Counted from the first letter of the stretch, positions 26,622 through 35,480 are shown. The stretch is 64,000 nt of DNA from Massilia agri (GCF_024753255.1 NZ_JANUHA010000012.1:98520-162519); one strand, 5' to 3'. Program-made: numbers and translations. The notes: generated by a model from the letters alone, not told the origin.

Positions 26622-27151
26622 TGTACCTGCCGACACGCCACCGCCAGCACGACCCGCAGGCCATGCATGCGCTCATCCATCGCCATGCGCTGGGCATGCT
26701 GGTGACGATCGAGGACGACATGCCGATGGCCGACCACATTCCTTTCGAGTTCGCCGAAGGTGGCGGGCACGGCCTGCTGCGCGCCCATGTGGCGCGCGCC
26801 AATCCGCTGTGGCGCCGCGCCGGGCAGCAGGTGCTGGTGGTGTTCCGCGGCCCGGCAGCCTATGCGCCCCCGGATCAGGAAGAAAAAGCGGCAAGCGGCG
26901 GCCGCGTGGTGCCGACCTGGGACTACCACGTGGTCCATGCGCGCGGGGTGCTGCGCGCCATCGAGGATCCGGCCTGGCTCCTGGACTTCCTGCGCGGCCA
27001 GACCCGCCACCACGAAGCGGCCCAGGCGCAGCCCTGGTCCGTGGACGATGCGCCGCCTGCCTATATCGGCGGCATGCTCAAGGCGATCGTCGGCATCGAG
27101 ATCGCCATCGAGCGCATCGACGGAAAATGGAAGGGCGCTCCCCCTGCCTGA
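26621..27151 (+). CDS. paiB: PaiB-type FMN-binding regulator
   Basis: A 176-residue protein with the FMN-binding split-barrel fold of PaiB (MYLPTRHRQHDPQAMHALIHRHALGMLVTI...MPMADHIPFEF; VPTWDYHVVHARGVLRAI). In Bacillus PaiB is described as a negative regulator of sporulation and protease genes, but in proteobacteria the biochemical role is unsettled and flavin or haem binding is more likely than DNA binding. It is translationally coupled to osmC. The divergent MocR gene and a flavin-split-barrel partner suggest PLP- or flavin-linked redox control. Confidence 0.85.
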   Translation: MYLPTRHRQHDPQAMHALIHRHALGMLVTIEDDMPMADHIPFEFAEGGGHGLLRAHVARANPLWRRAGQQVLVVFRGPAAYAPPDQEEKAASGGRVVPTWDYHVVHARGVLRAIEDPAWLLDFLRGQTRHHEAAQAQPWSVDDAPPAYIGGMLKAIVGIEIAIERIDGKWKGAPPA

Positions 27152-27184
27152 GGCGAGCGCCCTGAGAGGCAGTGCGGGCCTGCC

Positions 27185-27859
27185 TTACTTCTTCATCGGC
27201 GTCGGTTCCTTGCCGGTGGCGGTGCTGGTGTCGTTGCCCGGCGTGCCCGCCGTGCCGGCGGCGCCGCGCGCGGTCTTGGCGATCATCTCGTCCGCCGCCA
27301 GCAGGTGCTGCTCGACGATCGGCCGCATCTTGGTGACCAGGGCCGTGACTTCCGGATCCTTCAGCTCGCCCATCCTGCTCTTGAGTTTTTCATGGGTGGC
27401 GCGGTGGTCGCGCCGGCCCGACTGCTTGATGTAGGTGCGGTCGAAAATGTCGCCGCTGAGCGCCTCGAGCATCTTGCTCTTGGCCTTGTGCGTGACGTTC
27501 GGCTCGGCCGGCAGTTCGACGCCCTTGGCCTGGGCCAGGGCGCGCACCTCGGCATGCGCCTTGGTGTGCTCGTCGATCATGCGCTGGGCGTAGGCGCGCA
27601 CCTGGGCGTTCTGGCTTTTCTCCAGCGCCAGCCGCGCGGCCGCGATCTCGGCCAGGTTGGATTCCGCCAGCACTTCGAGTGCCTTGCGGTCGTCGCGGGA
27701 CAGCTTGCTCGCGCCCGCCTTGGCGTCGGTGGCGGCGGCGCCCTGGGTGGTCGACGGCGTCGCCGCCTGGCCCTTGTCGGCCTGGGCCGGTGCGGCGACG
27801 AACAAAAGCGCCGTCAAGATGGCCGGCAGCGCTGCGCGCGTGGATCGGTGTTCCTGCAT
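27185..27859 (-). CDS. DUF4142 exported protein (copy 1)
   Basis: A 224-residue secreted protein: signal peptide (LPAILTALLFVAAPAQA), low-complexity linker, then a DUF4142 four-helix domain (LEVLAESNLAEIAAARLALEKSQNAQVRAYAQRMIDEHTKAHAEVRALAQAKGVELP) and a Gly/Thr tail. DUF4142 is a ferritin-like periplasmic or outer-membrane fold of unknown role, common in soil betaproteobacteria. It is a diverged paralogue of the gene immediately upstream. The start has AGGAGAAACCC upstream. Confidence 0.85.
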   Translation of the reverse strand: MQEHRSTRAALPAILTALLFVAAPAQADKGQAATPSTTQGAAATDAKAGASKLSRDDRKALEVLAESNLAEIAAARLALEKSQNAQVRAYAQRMIDEHTKAHAEVRALAQAKGVELPAEPNVTHKAKSKMLEALSGDIFDRTYIKQSGRRDHRATHEKLKSRMGELKDPEVTALVTKMRPIVEQHLLAADEMIAKTARGAAGTAGTPGNDTSTATGKEPTPMKK

Positions 27860-27891
27860 GGGTTTCTCCTGGTGTGCTGTGCTGAAAACGC

Positions 27892-27929
27892 CTGTGCGCC
27901 GGCGGGACGCGTATCCCGCCGGCGCACAG
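27892..27929 (-). terminator. Perfect 16-bp hairpin between the DUF4142 genes
   Basis: Arms 27892-27907 and 27914-27929 are perfect reverse complements with a 6-base loop (CGCGTA). Read leftwards it follows the stop of the second DUF4142 gene (27962) and is trailed by GGCGTTTTC, a short U-tract. It therefore looks like an intrinsic terminator or attenuator between the two genes. Confidence 0.65.
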
Positions 27930-27961
27930 CTTCCTGCCTGTTCGATACCAACCGGGGCGGC

Positions 27962-28678
27962 TTATTTGCCGGAGGTTGTTCCCGACTTCGCCGACGACAT
28001 CTGCTGCGCGGCCTTCAGGTGCTGCTCGACGACCGGGAGGGTCTTCTCGGCCGCGGCTTTCACGTCGGCGTCCTTGGCGCTCTTGCTGATCTTCTGCAGC
28101 TTGGCGTGGGTGTCCTTGTGGTCCTTCAGGCCCGCCATCTTCATGTATTCCTTGTCGAAGGCGTCGCCCGTGAGTTTCTCGAGCTTGGCGGCCATGGCCT
28201 TGTGCTTGGCGTCCAGCTCGGTCGGCAGGGTCACGCCCTTCGATTGCGCCAGCGGCTGCAGGTCGGCCAGGGCCTTGCCGTGGTCGTCGATCATCTGCTG
28301 GGCGAAGGCCTTCACCTCGGCGTTCTGGCTCTTGCTCAGGGCCAGCTTGCCGGTCTCGACTTCGGCCATATTCGCGATGGCCATGTCGGTGATCGCCTTC
28401 TTGTCGGCGGCGCTCACCTTGGCGCTGGAGCCGGTCTGGCCGGCGGCGCCCGATGCGCCCGAGGTCTGGGCGCTGCGGTCTTCCATGCCCTGGCTGCTGG
28501 TGTTGTTGACGGTGCCGTCCGCGGCGGTCTTGCCGGTCAGGTTGGGGTTGCCGGTGGCGCTCTGCTGGGTCATGGACTGGGCGCTCTGGCCGCTGGTCTG
28601 GGCCTGCACGCCGAAGGCGCTGAACATGGCGGCAAAGGCGCTCACGGCGAGCAGTTTCTTGACCTGGTTCTTTTGCAT
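27962..28678 (-). CDS. DUF4142 exported protein (copy 2)
   Basis: A 238-residue secreted protein starting at 28678 (MQKNQVKKLLAVSAFAAMFSAFGVQAQ, signal peptide) with AGGAGAAAAACC upstream. After a Ser/Thr/Gly-rich stretch it has a DUF4142 domain (DMAIANMAEVETGKLALSKSQNAEVKAFAQQMIDDHGKALADLQPLAQSKGVTLP) very similar in plan to its downstream neighbour, so the pair arose by tandem duplication. Lysine content is much higher than in copy 1. The role is unknown; the helical fold and secretion suggest envelope stress or adhesion. Confidence 0.85.
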   Translation of the reverse strand: MQKNQVKKLLAVSAFAAMFSAFGVQAQTSGQSAQSMTQQSATGNPNLTGKTAADGTVNNTSSQGMEDRSAQTSGASGAAGQTGSSAKVSAADKKAITDMAIANMAEVETGKLALSKSQNAEVKAFAQQMIDDHGKALADLQPLAQSKGVTLPTELDAKHKAMAAKLEKLTGDAFDKEYMKMAGLKDHKDTHAKLQKISKSAKDADVKAAAEKTLPVVEQHLKAAQQMSSAKSGTTSGK

Positions 28679-28844
28679 GGTTTTTCTCCTGATGAGTGGT
28701 ATGGGGCTGTCCCGCGCTGGCTGGCGCCGCGCGGTGTCTCCTGTCCTGTCTGACATTGCGTCGTGTCGAGCGTAGCCGAGTGTAGCGCCGCGATTTCCTG
28801 AACAGCGCACGTTAGCCGCGCAGCAATTTCTCACGTATCAGGCG

Positions 28845-28869
28845 AAAAAAAGCCAGTCCGCGGACTGGC
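28845..28869 (-). terminator. Intrinsic terminator of the acid phosphatase gene
   Basis: A perfect palindrome GCCAGTCCG/CGGACTGGC (28852-28869) lies 20 bp beyond the acid phosphatase stop and is followed, in the direction of that gene, by seven T (A-run 28845-28851). This is a standard rho-independent terminator. Confidence 0.85.
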
Positions 28870-28889
28870 CCTGGCCTGCTTGCCGACGC

Positions 28890-30554
28890 TCAGCGGAAGC
28901 GCAGCGTGGCGCTGAGATCGCCCGGCGGACGCGCGCCGCGCGCCGCGAAAGCGGCATTGCGCGCGGCCAGGCCGTCGAGCAGCGGCAGGCCATGCAGGCG
29001 CGTGATGAAGCGCAGGATCGAAGTGGTGTCGTAGAAGTTGTGGTCGACGGCGCCGCGCTTGGCGTGCGGCGACACCACGATGGCCGGGATGCGCGAGCCC
29101 GGTCCCCAGCGGTCGCCCTGGGGCGGCGCCACGTGGTCCCACCAGCCACCGTTCTCGTCGAAGGTGATCACCACCACCATGTCCTTCCACTGCGGCGACT
29201 TCTTCAGGTGCTCGATCACATTGGCCACGTGGGCGTCACCCGACTCGATGTCCGAGTAGCCAGCATGCAGGTTCAGGTTGCCCTGCGGCTTGTAGAAGCT
29301 GACCGCGGGCAGCTTGCCGGCCACCACGTCGGCGATGAAGCGGTTCGAGATCGGGCTGTCGCCCAGGCCGCCGTCACGCAGGTGTTCTTCGCGCGCCTTC
29401 GTGCCCGGGGCAAATTGCTTGAAGTAATTGAAGGGCTGGTGGTGGTGCTGGAAGTTCGGACGCTGGCCCTGGCCGCGTCCGTCGAGCGCGGCCTGCCAGG
29501 CGCCGCCATACCAGGCCCAGCTCACGCCTTTTTCCGAAAGCAGGTCGCCGATGGTCTTGTAGGTCTGCGGCGGCAGGGTCGACGGGTTGTGCGGGTCGGC
29601 CAGCATCGGGTCGCCATCCGGCGCGGGCTTCACCCAGCTCGGCTGGTAGGGCGGCGCCATGGTGTTGACGGCGTAGCCGTCCGGCGTGATGGCGCCGTTG
29701 CGCACGTACTTCGGCTTGCCCTCCAGCGCCGACTTCGGAGAGTCCGGTTCCAGCGCCAGGCGGGTGCCGGTGGGGCCGTCGGCCAGCACCGCGATCTTCG
29801 ACTTCGCCGGCGTGGACGCGGCGTCGAAGAATTCGGGCGTGCGGCCGCTGATCAGGAACTGGTGGTTCAGGTAGGAGCCGCCGAAGGCCGCCATGAAGAA
29901 GTTGTCGCACAGCGTGAACTCGCGCGCGATCTGCCACAGGCCCAGGTTCTTGCCGGTCTCGCCGTAATGCCCCATTACCAGGGCGCCGGAATCGCCCCAG
30001 GCCACGAAGCCGTCGTTGCGGCCGCCGTTGATCTGCATCTGGTTGTGATAGAACTGGTGCGTCAGGTCGCGCGTGACCAGGCCTTCCGGCAGCGGATTGC
30101 CCTGCGCATCCTTCAGCTTCCACGGCGCGTTGGGCAAGCCCTGGATGTCGTCTTCCTTGACGATGTAGTCCTTGCCGCCGAGGTTCTGGCGGCCGGGCAC
30201 CATGCCGCCCCAGATCTTCGGCAGGCTGGGGAGCACCGAGCCGTCGCGGTCTTTTTGCCGCACCGCTTCCGGCGGAAGGCTCGACAAGGGCGAAGCCAGG
30301 CCCGGGAAGTCCGCGAACAGGTTGTTGAAGCTGCGGTTCTCGAGATAGATCACGACCACGTTCTTCACGTGGGTGCGCAGCTTGTCGTCCAGCGAGGTGC
30401 CGCGCGCAGGCGCAGGTTTTGCGGACTTGCCGGCTGCGGCATCGGCAAGCAGGGGCATGCCCAGCGAGAGACCGGCGGCGGCCTGCATCACGCGGCGGCG
30501 CGTCGGGTCTTCCGGTTGGGTGGCGGGGTTGTCGTGGGGTGATTGCTCGTGCAC
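28890..30554 (-). CDS. Acid phosphatase / phosphoesterase family protein (AcpA-like), exported
   Basis: A 554-residue member of the phosphoesterase family that includes AcpA and phospholipase C. The twin-arginine-like N-terminus (DPTRRRVMQAAAGLSLGMPLLADAAAG) indicates export. The core begins VKNVVVIYLENRSFNNLFADFPG, continues with MVVVITFDENGGWWDHVAPP and ends SPHAKRGAVDHNFYDTTSILRFITRLHGLP, the metal-binding motifs of the family. It starts at GTG 30554 with GGAGCAGGC upstream. Substrate choice (phosphomonoester or phospholipid) cannot be decided; length and motifs are closer to AcpA than to PlcC at 3-5 kb. Confidence 0.88.
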   Translation of the reverse strand: MHEQSPHDNPATQPEDPTRRRVMQAAAGLSLGMPLLADAAAGKSAKPAPARGTSLDDKLRTHVKNVVVIYLENRSFNNLFADFPGLASPLSSLPPEAVRQKDRDGSVLPSLPKIWGGMVPGRQNLGGKDYIVKEDDIQGLPNAPWKLKDAQGNPLPEGLVTRDLTHQFYHNQMQINGGRNDGFVAWGDSGALVMGHYGETGKNLGLWQIAREFTLCDNFFMAAFGGSYLNHQFLISGRTPEFFDAASTPAKSKIAVLADGPTGTRLALEPDSPKSALEGKPKYVRNGAITPDGYAVNTMAPPYQPSWVKPAPDGDPMLADPHNPSTLPPQTYKTIGDLLSEKGVSWAWYGGAWQAALDGRGQGQRPNFQHHHQPFNYFKQFAPGTKAREEHLRDGGLGDSPISNRFIADVVAGKLPAVSFYKPQGNLNLHAGYSDIESGDAHVANVIEHLKKSPQWKDMVVVITFDENGGWWDHVAPPQGDRWGPGSRIPAIVVSPHAKRGAVDHNFYDTTSILRFITRLHGLPLLDGLAARNAAFAARGARPPGDLSATLRFR

Positions 30555-30707
30555 TGCCTGCTCCGTGTCGCTTCGGGGAAACAGGCATTATCGGTGCTTT
30601 TCTTTCCAGCAGGAATATTGACGCGGACATGCCGGGTATGGCGCCGTGGATATTGTCAAACGCCGGTCATAATCGCCGGGCAGAATGCAATGGCTCCTTG
30701 GGAAGGG

Positions 30708-30732
30708 ACGCTGGCGGCGCAAGCCGCCCTAC
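30708..30732. repeat. REP-like palindromic element, copy A
   Basis: ACGC, then GGCGGC (30713-30718), loop GCAA, GCCGCC (30723-30728), then CTAC. It has the same plan as the elements at 48252 and 60749: ACGC, a G-rich left arm, a C-rich right arm and CCTAC. It lies between two genes on the same strand. Confidence 0.5.
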
Positions 30733-30801
30733 CGGCGCCGGCGGTCGGGAAATATACCGGCACCAATTTACGCGCCGCGCATTGCGCGCGGTGCTCCTCG
30801 C

Positions 30802-31269
30802 TTACAGCAGCGGGATCAGGATGTCGTAGGCATTGTCCGGCCGCGCGCCGTCGTGCAGGGTGGGCGTATAGCGGCGGTCGTAGCGCTCCAGGCGCCAGCC
30901 CTCGTCGTCCTGCACCATGCCCAGCTGCTCGATGGCGGCAAAGCCGGTGAGATAGGTGGCCTGGACCCGCGCCATCGGCCCGCGGTGGGTCAGCAAGGCG
31001 TAGCGGCGCTCCGGGATGCGGATCCCGATCATGCCCGGCGGCAGACTGTTCAGGTCGGCGACCACGGCGGCGACGCACTCGATGTGCACGCCATTCTTTT
31101 CTTGCAGGCTGACGCCGTAGCGCAGTCCATTGGTTTCGCCCAGTTCGCTTTCGCGCTCCAGAAAGGCGCTCCAGACGCCCGGCATGTCCGTTTCCAGGAC
31201 CGAAAACGGGCCTGCGAGCGGCAGTCCGGCGAGCTTCATTTCAGGCAGGGTAACGGTTGAGATGTGCAT
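30802..31269 (-). CDS. GyrI-like effector-binding domain protein
   Basis: A 155-residue stand-alone protein with the SHS2/GyrI-like fold (AraC effector-binding type): MKLAGLPLAGPFSVLETDMPGVWSAFLERE ... YGVSLQEKNGVHIECVAAVVADLNSLPPGMIGIRIPERRYALLTHRG ... the terminal acidic and aromatic segment is typical. It has no helix-turn-helix. Members bind hydrophobic or cationic small molecules or inhibit gyrase. No partner gene is adjacent, so its ligand is unknown. The ribosome site is weak. Confidence 0.8.
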   Translation of the reverse strand: MHISTVTLPEMKLAGLPLAGPFSVLETDMPGVWSAFLERESELGETNGLRYGVSLQEKNGVHIECVAAVVADLNSLPPGMIGIRIPERRYALLTHRGPMARVQATYLTGFAAIEQLGMVQDDEGWRLERYDRRYTPTLHDGARPDNAYDILIPLL

Positions 31270-31538
31270 GATAGTGGTGTGCAGGGAGACGGGAAAATTA
31301 TAGCCTTATCGCCTAGACAATATTAGCATCCGTGCAATCGTGCGCAGCCATTTGTCTCCATCGCACAGGTATTTTTTGCGAAAAGCGTGCAACAACCGTA
31401 TTGATCTGCTGCATGCCGCATGCATGGCAGGGGCTTGCCGCACCGCCTGTTCCCGCTTTTTTGCAGTCTGTCGCAAACGCCACCCGGCGTCGTAATGTCT
31501 CCCTACAATGGATTCATACCACTTCACCGGAGACCACC

Positions 31539-32162
31539 ATGCAACGCCTGATCCTCGCCGCCGTCCTGTCCCTCGCTTCGCTGACCGCCCATGCCGACGA
31601 GCAGCTGCGCAAGGTCACCCCGTTCAAGGGCATCGTGGTCCATGGTCCCGTCAGCCTCGTCGTCGAAGCCGGCAAGTCCCACTCGCTGCGGGTCGAGGGC
31701 GACCCGACCTTCATCGGCCGCGTCACCAGCGAGGTGGTGGGCGGCGAACTGCGCTTGGGGCTGAAGGAGAGCAAGCGCACGAATATCGGCAACAGCGACC
31801 GCGTGGTCGTCACCCTGCCGGAACTGCAGACCTTCAGCGGCGAAGGCGCCGGCCTGATCATCCTGAACAATGTGCGCGGCGAGCGCTTCGACGTCGACTA
31901 CCGCGGCGCCGGCCGCCTGGCGATCAATGGCGAGGTGCGCACCCTGCGCCTGCACGCCGAGGGGGTCGGCGAAGTCGACACCAAGGACCTGCGCACCCGC
32001 AGCGCCGACGTCAGCTTCGAGGGCATCGGCTCGGTCAAGGTCCACGCCAGCGACAGGCTGGACGCCAACGTGACCGGCATGGGCAACCTGAGCTACTACG
32101 GCAACCCGCGCGTGGTGAACAAGTCGGTATCGGGCATCGGCAGCGTGGTCGCCGTCAAGTAA
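31539..32162 (+). CDS. Exported GIN-domain (DUF2807) protein
   Basis: A 207-residue exported protein. The start ATG 31539 (after CCGGAGACC) gives a signal peptide (QRLILAAVLSLASLTAHA). The mature part is a right-handed beta-helix of the DUF2807 'head-GIN' type (FKGIVVHGPVSLVVEAGKSHSLRVEGD ... SGEGAGLIILNNVRGERFDVDYRGAGRLAINGEV ... VTGMGNLSYYGNPRVVNKSVSGIGSVVAVK), with the repeating G-x-G turns of that fold. It is probably envelope-associated; no enzymatic role is known. Its last 8 bases overlap the convergent DUF4326 gene. Confidence 0.85.
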   Translation: MQRLILAAVLSLASLTAHADEQLRKVTPFKGIVVHGPVSLVVEAGKSHSLRVEGDPTFIGRVTSEVVGGELRLGLKESKRTNIGNSDRVVVTLPELQTFSGEGAGLIILNNVRGERFDVDYRGAGRLAINGEVRTLRLHAEGVGEVDTKDLRTRSADVSFEGIGSVKVHASDRLDANVTGMGNLSYYGNPRVVNKSVSGIGSVVAVK

Positions 32163-32502
32163 GATCCTTGTCCAGCGGACGGTTGGCGATGTCGAGCAAG
32201 ACCTCGGCATGGCAGGGACCGTCGAGCGGGCACCAGCAGGCCAGGTTCTTGCCGCGCAGCGCCAGCTGCGCCTGCCGCGCGACCTCCTGGCCGGCCGGGT
32301 CGCGCTCGATCCAGCGCCGGTAGGCGGCCACCGCTTCCGCCACCGTCGGCATGGCCGTGTAGCGCGTGCCGACCGGCGTGCCCGGCGCGAGCTCGGGCGC
32401 CACCGAGAAGGGATTGCCCCAGCGTCCCGGACGCGCCACCGAGACGGTATCCGGCGGCAGCTTCCAGCCTTTTTTCCTGCTCAGTCGTACGCGCGTCGGC
32501 AT
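32155..32502 (-). CDS. DUF4326 protein at the end of the ars operon
   Basis: A 115-residue cytoplasmic protein of the DUF4326 family: MPTRVRLSRKKGWKLP, the invariant ARPGRWGNPFSV motif, and a C-terminal LACWCPLDGPCHAEVLLDIAN with three cysteines and a His that could bind metal. The family is found in phages and bacteria and has no proven role. It starts 11 bp after arsH on the same strand with AGGAGCG upstream, so it belongs to the arsenic operon transcript. Placement there may be incidental. Confidence 0.82.
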   Translation of the reverse strand: MPTRVRLSRKKGWKLPPDTVSVARPGRWGNPFSVAPELAPGTPVGTRYTAMPTVAEAVAAYRRWIERDPAGQEVARQAQLALRGKNLACWCPLDGPCHAEVLLDIANRPLDKDLT

Positions 32503-32513
32503 CGTTCACGCTC

Positions 32514-33230
32514 CTAGAGTTTCGCGATCTGCGCGTCGATCCGGCGCAGCGCCCGTTCGTTGCGCTCACTATAGCGGTTCGTCAGGTAGTCGGTGCGTCC
32601 GCGCATCAGGAGGGTGATCTTGAAGAGTTCTTCCATCACGTCGACCACGCGGTCGTAGTAGGCCGATGGACGCATCCGGCCTTCCTCGTCGAACTCCTTG
32701 TAGGCCATCGGCACCGAGGACTGGTTCGGGATGGTGAACATGCGCATCCAGCGCCCCAGCAGGCGCATGGTGTTGACCACGTTGAAGGACTGCGAACCGC
32801 CGCACACCTGCATCAGCGCCAGGGTGCGTCCCTGGCTCGGACGCAGGGCGCCCTGCTCCAGCGGGACCCAGTCGATCTGGTTCTTCATCACCGACGTGAT
32901 GGCGCCATGGCGCTCGGGGCTGCACCACACCTGCCCCTCGGACCACAGGAACAGTGCGCGCAGCTCGGCCACCTTCGGATGCGTCTCCGGCACGCTGCCC
33001 ACCATGGGCAGCTCCATCGGATCGAAGATTTTCACTTCCGCCCCGAAGTGCTCGAGGATGCGCGCCGCCTCGTAGGTCAGGAAGCGGCTGAAGGAACGCT
33101 CGCGCAGCGAACCATACAGGAGCAGGATGCGCGGCGGGTGGGTCATGTCGCCCGCCTGCGCCAGCTTGTCCATGTCCGGCATGTCGAGCTGCTCGGCGTT
33201 GATGTTCGGGAGTCCGGGAATCTTGCTCAT
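32514..33230 (-). CDS. arsH: ArsH, NADPH-dependent FMN reductase (organoarsenical oxidase)
   Basis: A 238-residue flavoprotein. The flavodoxin-like FMN site is [25 protein letters not shown], followed by the family segments [61 protein letters not shown]. Characterised ArsH proteins oxidise trivalent methyl- or aromatic arsenicals to the less toxic pentavalent forms, or act as NADPH:FMN/azo reductases. The N-terminal extension ([22 protein letters not shown]) is typical. It follows arsB by 15 bp. Confidence 0.95.
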   Translation of the reverse strand: MSKIPGLPNINAEQLDMPDMDKLAQAGDMTHPPRILLLYGSLRERSFSRFLTYEAARILEHFGAEVKIFDPMELPMVGSVPETHPKVAELRALFLWSEGQVWCSPERHGAITSVMKNQIDWVPLEQGALRPSQGRTLALMQVCGGSQSFNVVNTMRLLGRWMRMFTIPNQSSVPMAYKEFDEEGRMRPSAYYDRVVDVMEELFKITLLMRGRTDYLTNRYSERNERALRRIDAQIAKL

Positions 33231-33245
33231 GCTTGTCTCGCTTCT

Positions 33246-34526
33246 TCAGCCCAGGCGCAGCGCCAGCGCCGCCAGGGTCACCAACAGGATCGGCAGGGTG
33301 AGCACGATGCCGACACGGAAATAATAGGCCCACGAGATGCGCACGCCCTTGCTCGCCAGGACGTGCAGCCATAGAAGCGTCGCCAGGCTGCCGATCGGCG
33401 TGATCTTCGGCCCCAGGTCGCTGCCGATCACGTTCGCGTAGACCATCGCTTCGCGCACGGCGCCGGTCGCGTTCGTGGCATCGATCGACAGCGCGCCGAC
33501 CAGCACGGTGGGCATATTGTTCATGATCGAGGACAGCAGCGCCGTCACGAGGCCGGTGCCGAATGCCGCGCCCCACACGCCATGCGCGGCGAAGCGGTCC
33601 AGCAATGCCGTCAGGTAGCCGGTCAGCCCGGCGTTGCGCAGGCCGTAGACCACCAGGTACATCCCGAGCGAGAACACCACCACCTGCCAGGGCGCGCCGC
33701 GCAGCACCACGCGGGTGGAGATGCGGTGGCCGCGCGCGGCGACCGCCAGCAGCACCAGCGCGCCGAATGCGGCCACGGCGCTGATCGGCACGCCCGCTTC
33801 ATCGAGCCAGAAGAAGCCGATGAGGAGCATGGCCAGCACCCACCAGCCGGCGACGAAGGTGGCGCGGTCGTGGATCGCTTCCTCCGGTGCGCGCAGCTGG
33901 GCCAGCTCATAGTCGCGCGGGATGTCGCGGCCGAAGAAGAACAGCAGGGCGCCGAGCGTGGCCGCCACCGACACCAGGTTCACCGGCGCCATCACGGCGG
34001 CGTAGCGTGCGAAGCCGATCCCGAAGTAGTCGGCGGACACGATGTTGACGAGGTTCGACACCACCAGCGGCAGGCTGGCCGTGTCCGCGATGAAGCCGGC
34101 CGCCATCACGAAGGCCAGCGTGGCCCGCGGCGAAAAGCGCAGCGCCGCCAGCATGGCGATCACGATGGGCGTGAGGATCAGCGCCGCACCGTCGTTGGCG
34201 AACAGCGCGGCCACCGCGGCGCCGAGCAGCACCAGCAGCACGAACAGGCGCCGCCCGCTGCCGCGGCCCCAGCGCGCCACGTGCAACGCGGCCCACTCGA
34301 AGAAGCCGGCCTTGTCCAGCAGCAGGCTGATGACGATGATGGCGACGAAGGCGCCGGTGGCGTTCCATACGATGCCCCAGACGACGGGGATGTCTTCCAG
34401 CCGGATCACGCCGAGCAGCAGGGCCGCGATGGCGCCGAAGGAAGCGCTCCAGCCGATGCCGAGGCCGCGCGGCTGCCAGATGACGAGGACGAGGGTGGCG
34501 GCAAAGATCAGGAAGGCGGTCAGCAA
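33246..34526 (-). CDS. arsB: Arsenite/antimonite efflux pump ArsB
   Basis: A 426-residue inner-membrane transporter with about 12 helices that expels arsenite and antimonite. The start TTG 34526 has AAGGGGGAA upstream and gives [19 protein letters not shown], matching the classical ArsB N-terminus (MLLAGAIF...). Conserved blocks include [34 protein letters not shown] and [20 protein letters not shown]. The SxMNNMP segment ([16 protein letters not shown]) is present. Length equals the 429 residues usual for the family. It lies between arsC and arsH. Confidence 0.95.
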   Translation of the reverse strand: MLTAFLIFAATLVLVIWQPRGLGIGWSASFGAIAALLLGVIRLEDIPVVWGIVWNATGAFVAIIVISLLLDKAGFFEWAALHVARWGRGSGRRLFVLLVLLGAAVAALFANDGAALILTPIVIAMLAALRFSPRATLAFVMAAGFIADTASLPLVVSNLVNIVSADYFGIGFARYAAVMAPVNLVSVAATLGALLFFFGRDIPRDYELAQLRAPEEAIHDRATFVAGWWVLAMLLIGFFWLDEAGVPISAVAAFGALVLLAVAARGHRISTRVVLRGAPWQVVVFSLGMYLVVYGLRNAGLTGYLTALLDRFAAHGVWGAAFGTGLVTALLSSIMNNMPTVLVGALSIDATNATGAVREAMVYANVIGSDLGPKITPIGSLATLLWLHVLASKGVRISWAYYFRVGIVLTLPILLVTLAALALRLG

Positions 34527-34539
34527 GCGCGTTCCCCCT

Positions 34540-35022
34540 TCACGCCGGCAGCAGGCCGCCGATGCGGTCCAGCGCCTGCTTGAAGCGGCTGCGGTCGCGG
34601 GCCAGCTCCTCGAGCGGCAGCGCAAGGAAAGCCTCGATGCGCCCGCGCAGGATGGCATAGGCGCGTTCGAAGGCGGCGTCGACGACTTCCTTCGTCCCCT
34701 CGACGTGGCTGGGGTCGTCCACGCCCCAGTGGGTCCGCAGCACCGGCCCGAGGTAGGCCGGGCAGGTCTCGCCGGCCGCGCTCGCGCAGACGGTGACGAC
34801 GATGTCGGGCGTGAGCGGCAGGTCGTCCCAGGACTTGCTGTAGTAGCCCCCGGTCGGGATGCTTTTGTCAGCCAGCAGCTGCAGGGCGCGCGCGTTCAGG
34901 CGGCCCATGGGCTGGCTGCCGGCGCTGAGGGCGCGCCATCCCGGCGGCGCAAGGTGGTTGAAGACGGCTTCGCCGATGAGGGAGCGGCAGGAGTTTCCGG
35001 TGCAGAGGAACAATACGTTCAT
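34540..35022 (-). CDS. arsC: Arsenate reductase, low-molecular-weight phosphatase type
   Basis: A 160-residue arsenate reductase of the LMW protein tyrosine phosphatase fold. The catalytic loop is [19 protein letters not shown] (nucleophile Cys in CTGNSCRS), and the second and third redox cysteines are in [16 protein letters not shown]. It reduces arsenate to arsenite for export by ArsB, with thioredoxin or glutaredoxin as partner. The start at 35022 removes an upstream extension overlapping arsR and gives the normal N-terminus MNVLFLC. Spacing to arsB is 13 bp. Confidence 0.92.
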   Translation of the reverse strand: MNVLFLCTGNSCRSLIGEAVFNHLAPPGWRALSAGSQPMGRLNARALQLLADKSIPTGGYYSKSWDDLPLTPDIVVTVCASAAGETCPAYLGPVLRTHWGVDDPSHVEGTKEVVDAAFERAYAILRGRIEAFLALPLEELARDRSRFKQALDRIGGLLPA

Positions 35023-35044
35023 GGGGCCTTCGGATGTCGATGGG

Positions 35045-35401
35045 TCAGGGCGTGGCGTTGCACGTTGGTTCGCATGCCGGAACGCAAGGATTGCCGCCGC
35101 AGCAATTCTCGGTGAGGAAGGCAAGCAGGCCGTTCATGGCGCCGAACTGCGCCGCGTAGATCAGGAAGCGCCCTTCCTGGCGCGGCGCGATCAGCCCCGC
35201 GTGGCTCAATTCCTTCAGGTGGAAGGACAGCGAGGACGCCGGGATGCCGAGCGCTTCGGCGATCCGGCTGGCAGCCATGCCTGCGGGACCGGCCTGCACC
35301 AGCAGGCGGAAAGTCGCCAGCCGCGACTCCTGGGCCAGGGCGGCGAGCGCCGCGATGGCGGCCTTGGTATCCATGGGGACGTCTTTCATTTCCATATTCA
35401 T
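35045..35401 (-). CDS. arsR: ArsR-family arsenic repressor (C-terminal cysteine class)
   Basis: A winged-helix repressor of 118 residues if started at 35401; ATGs at 35395, 35389 and 35374 are also possible (35374 gives 109 residues, MDTKAAIAALAALAQ, the commoner N-terminus). The DNA-recognition helix region is ASRIAEALGIPASSLSFHLKELSHAGLI. The C-terminus NCCGGNPCVPACEPTC holds cysteines, so arsenite probably binds there as in the Acidithiobacillus-type ArsR, not at the DNA helix. It heads the leftward arsRCBH operon and faces the flavoprotein gene across a shared control region. Confidence 0.92.
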   Translation of the reverse strand: MNMEMKDVPMDTKAAIAALAALAQESRLATFRLLVQAGPAGMAASRIAEALGIPASSLSFHLKELSHAGLIAPRQEGRFLIYAAQFGAMNGLLAFLTENCCGGNPCVPACEPTCNATP

Positions 35402-35429
35402 CGAATTATAAGGGATCGGGATCGGACGC

Positions 35430-35445
35430 TTCGAATATTATCGAA
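35430..35445. promoter_or_regulatory. Putative ArsR operator
   Basis: TTCGA (35430-35434), ATATTA, TCGAA (35441-35445): a perfect 16-bp dyad in the shared region between the divergent arsR and flavoprotein genes. A second, imperfect dyad (TATTTCGTC...GACGAATA) overlaps 35481-35502. Both are A/T-rich and fit the symmetry of ArsR boxes, and they are close to both start sites. Confidence 0.55.
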
Positions 35446-35450
35446 ATAAT

Positions 35451-35480
35451 TTGACAGCTTGATGACAAGCCGATTATTCT
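35451..35480 (+). promoter_or_regulatory. Putative rightward ars promoter
   Basis: A perfect -35 TTGACA (35451-35456) and, 18 bases later, TATTCT (35475-35480) as -10 hexamer. It lies between the two dyads, so ArsR binding would cover it. Transcription would run into the flavoprotein gene at 35520, whose ribosome site is AGGAGA. Confidence 0.5.
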
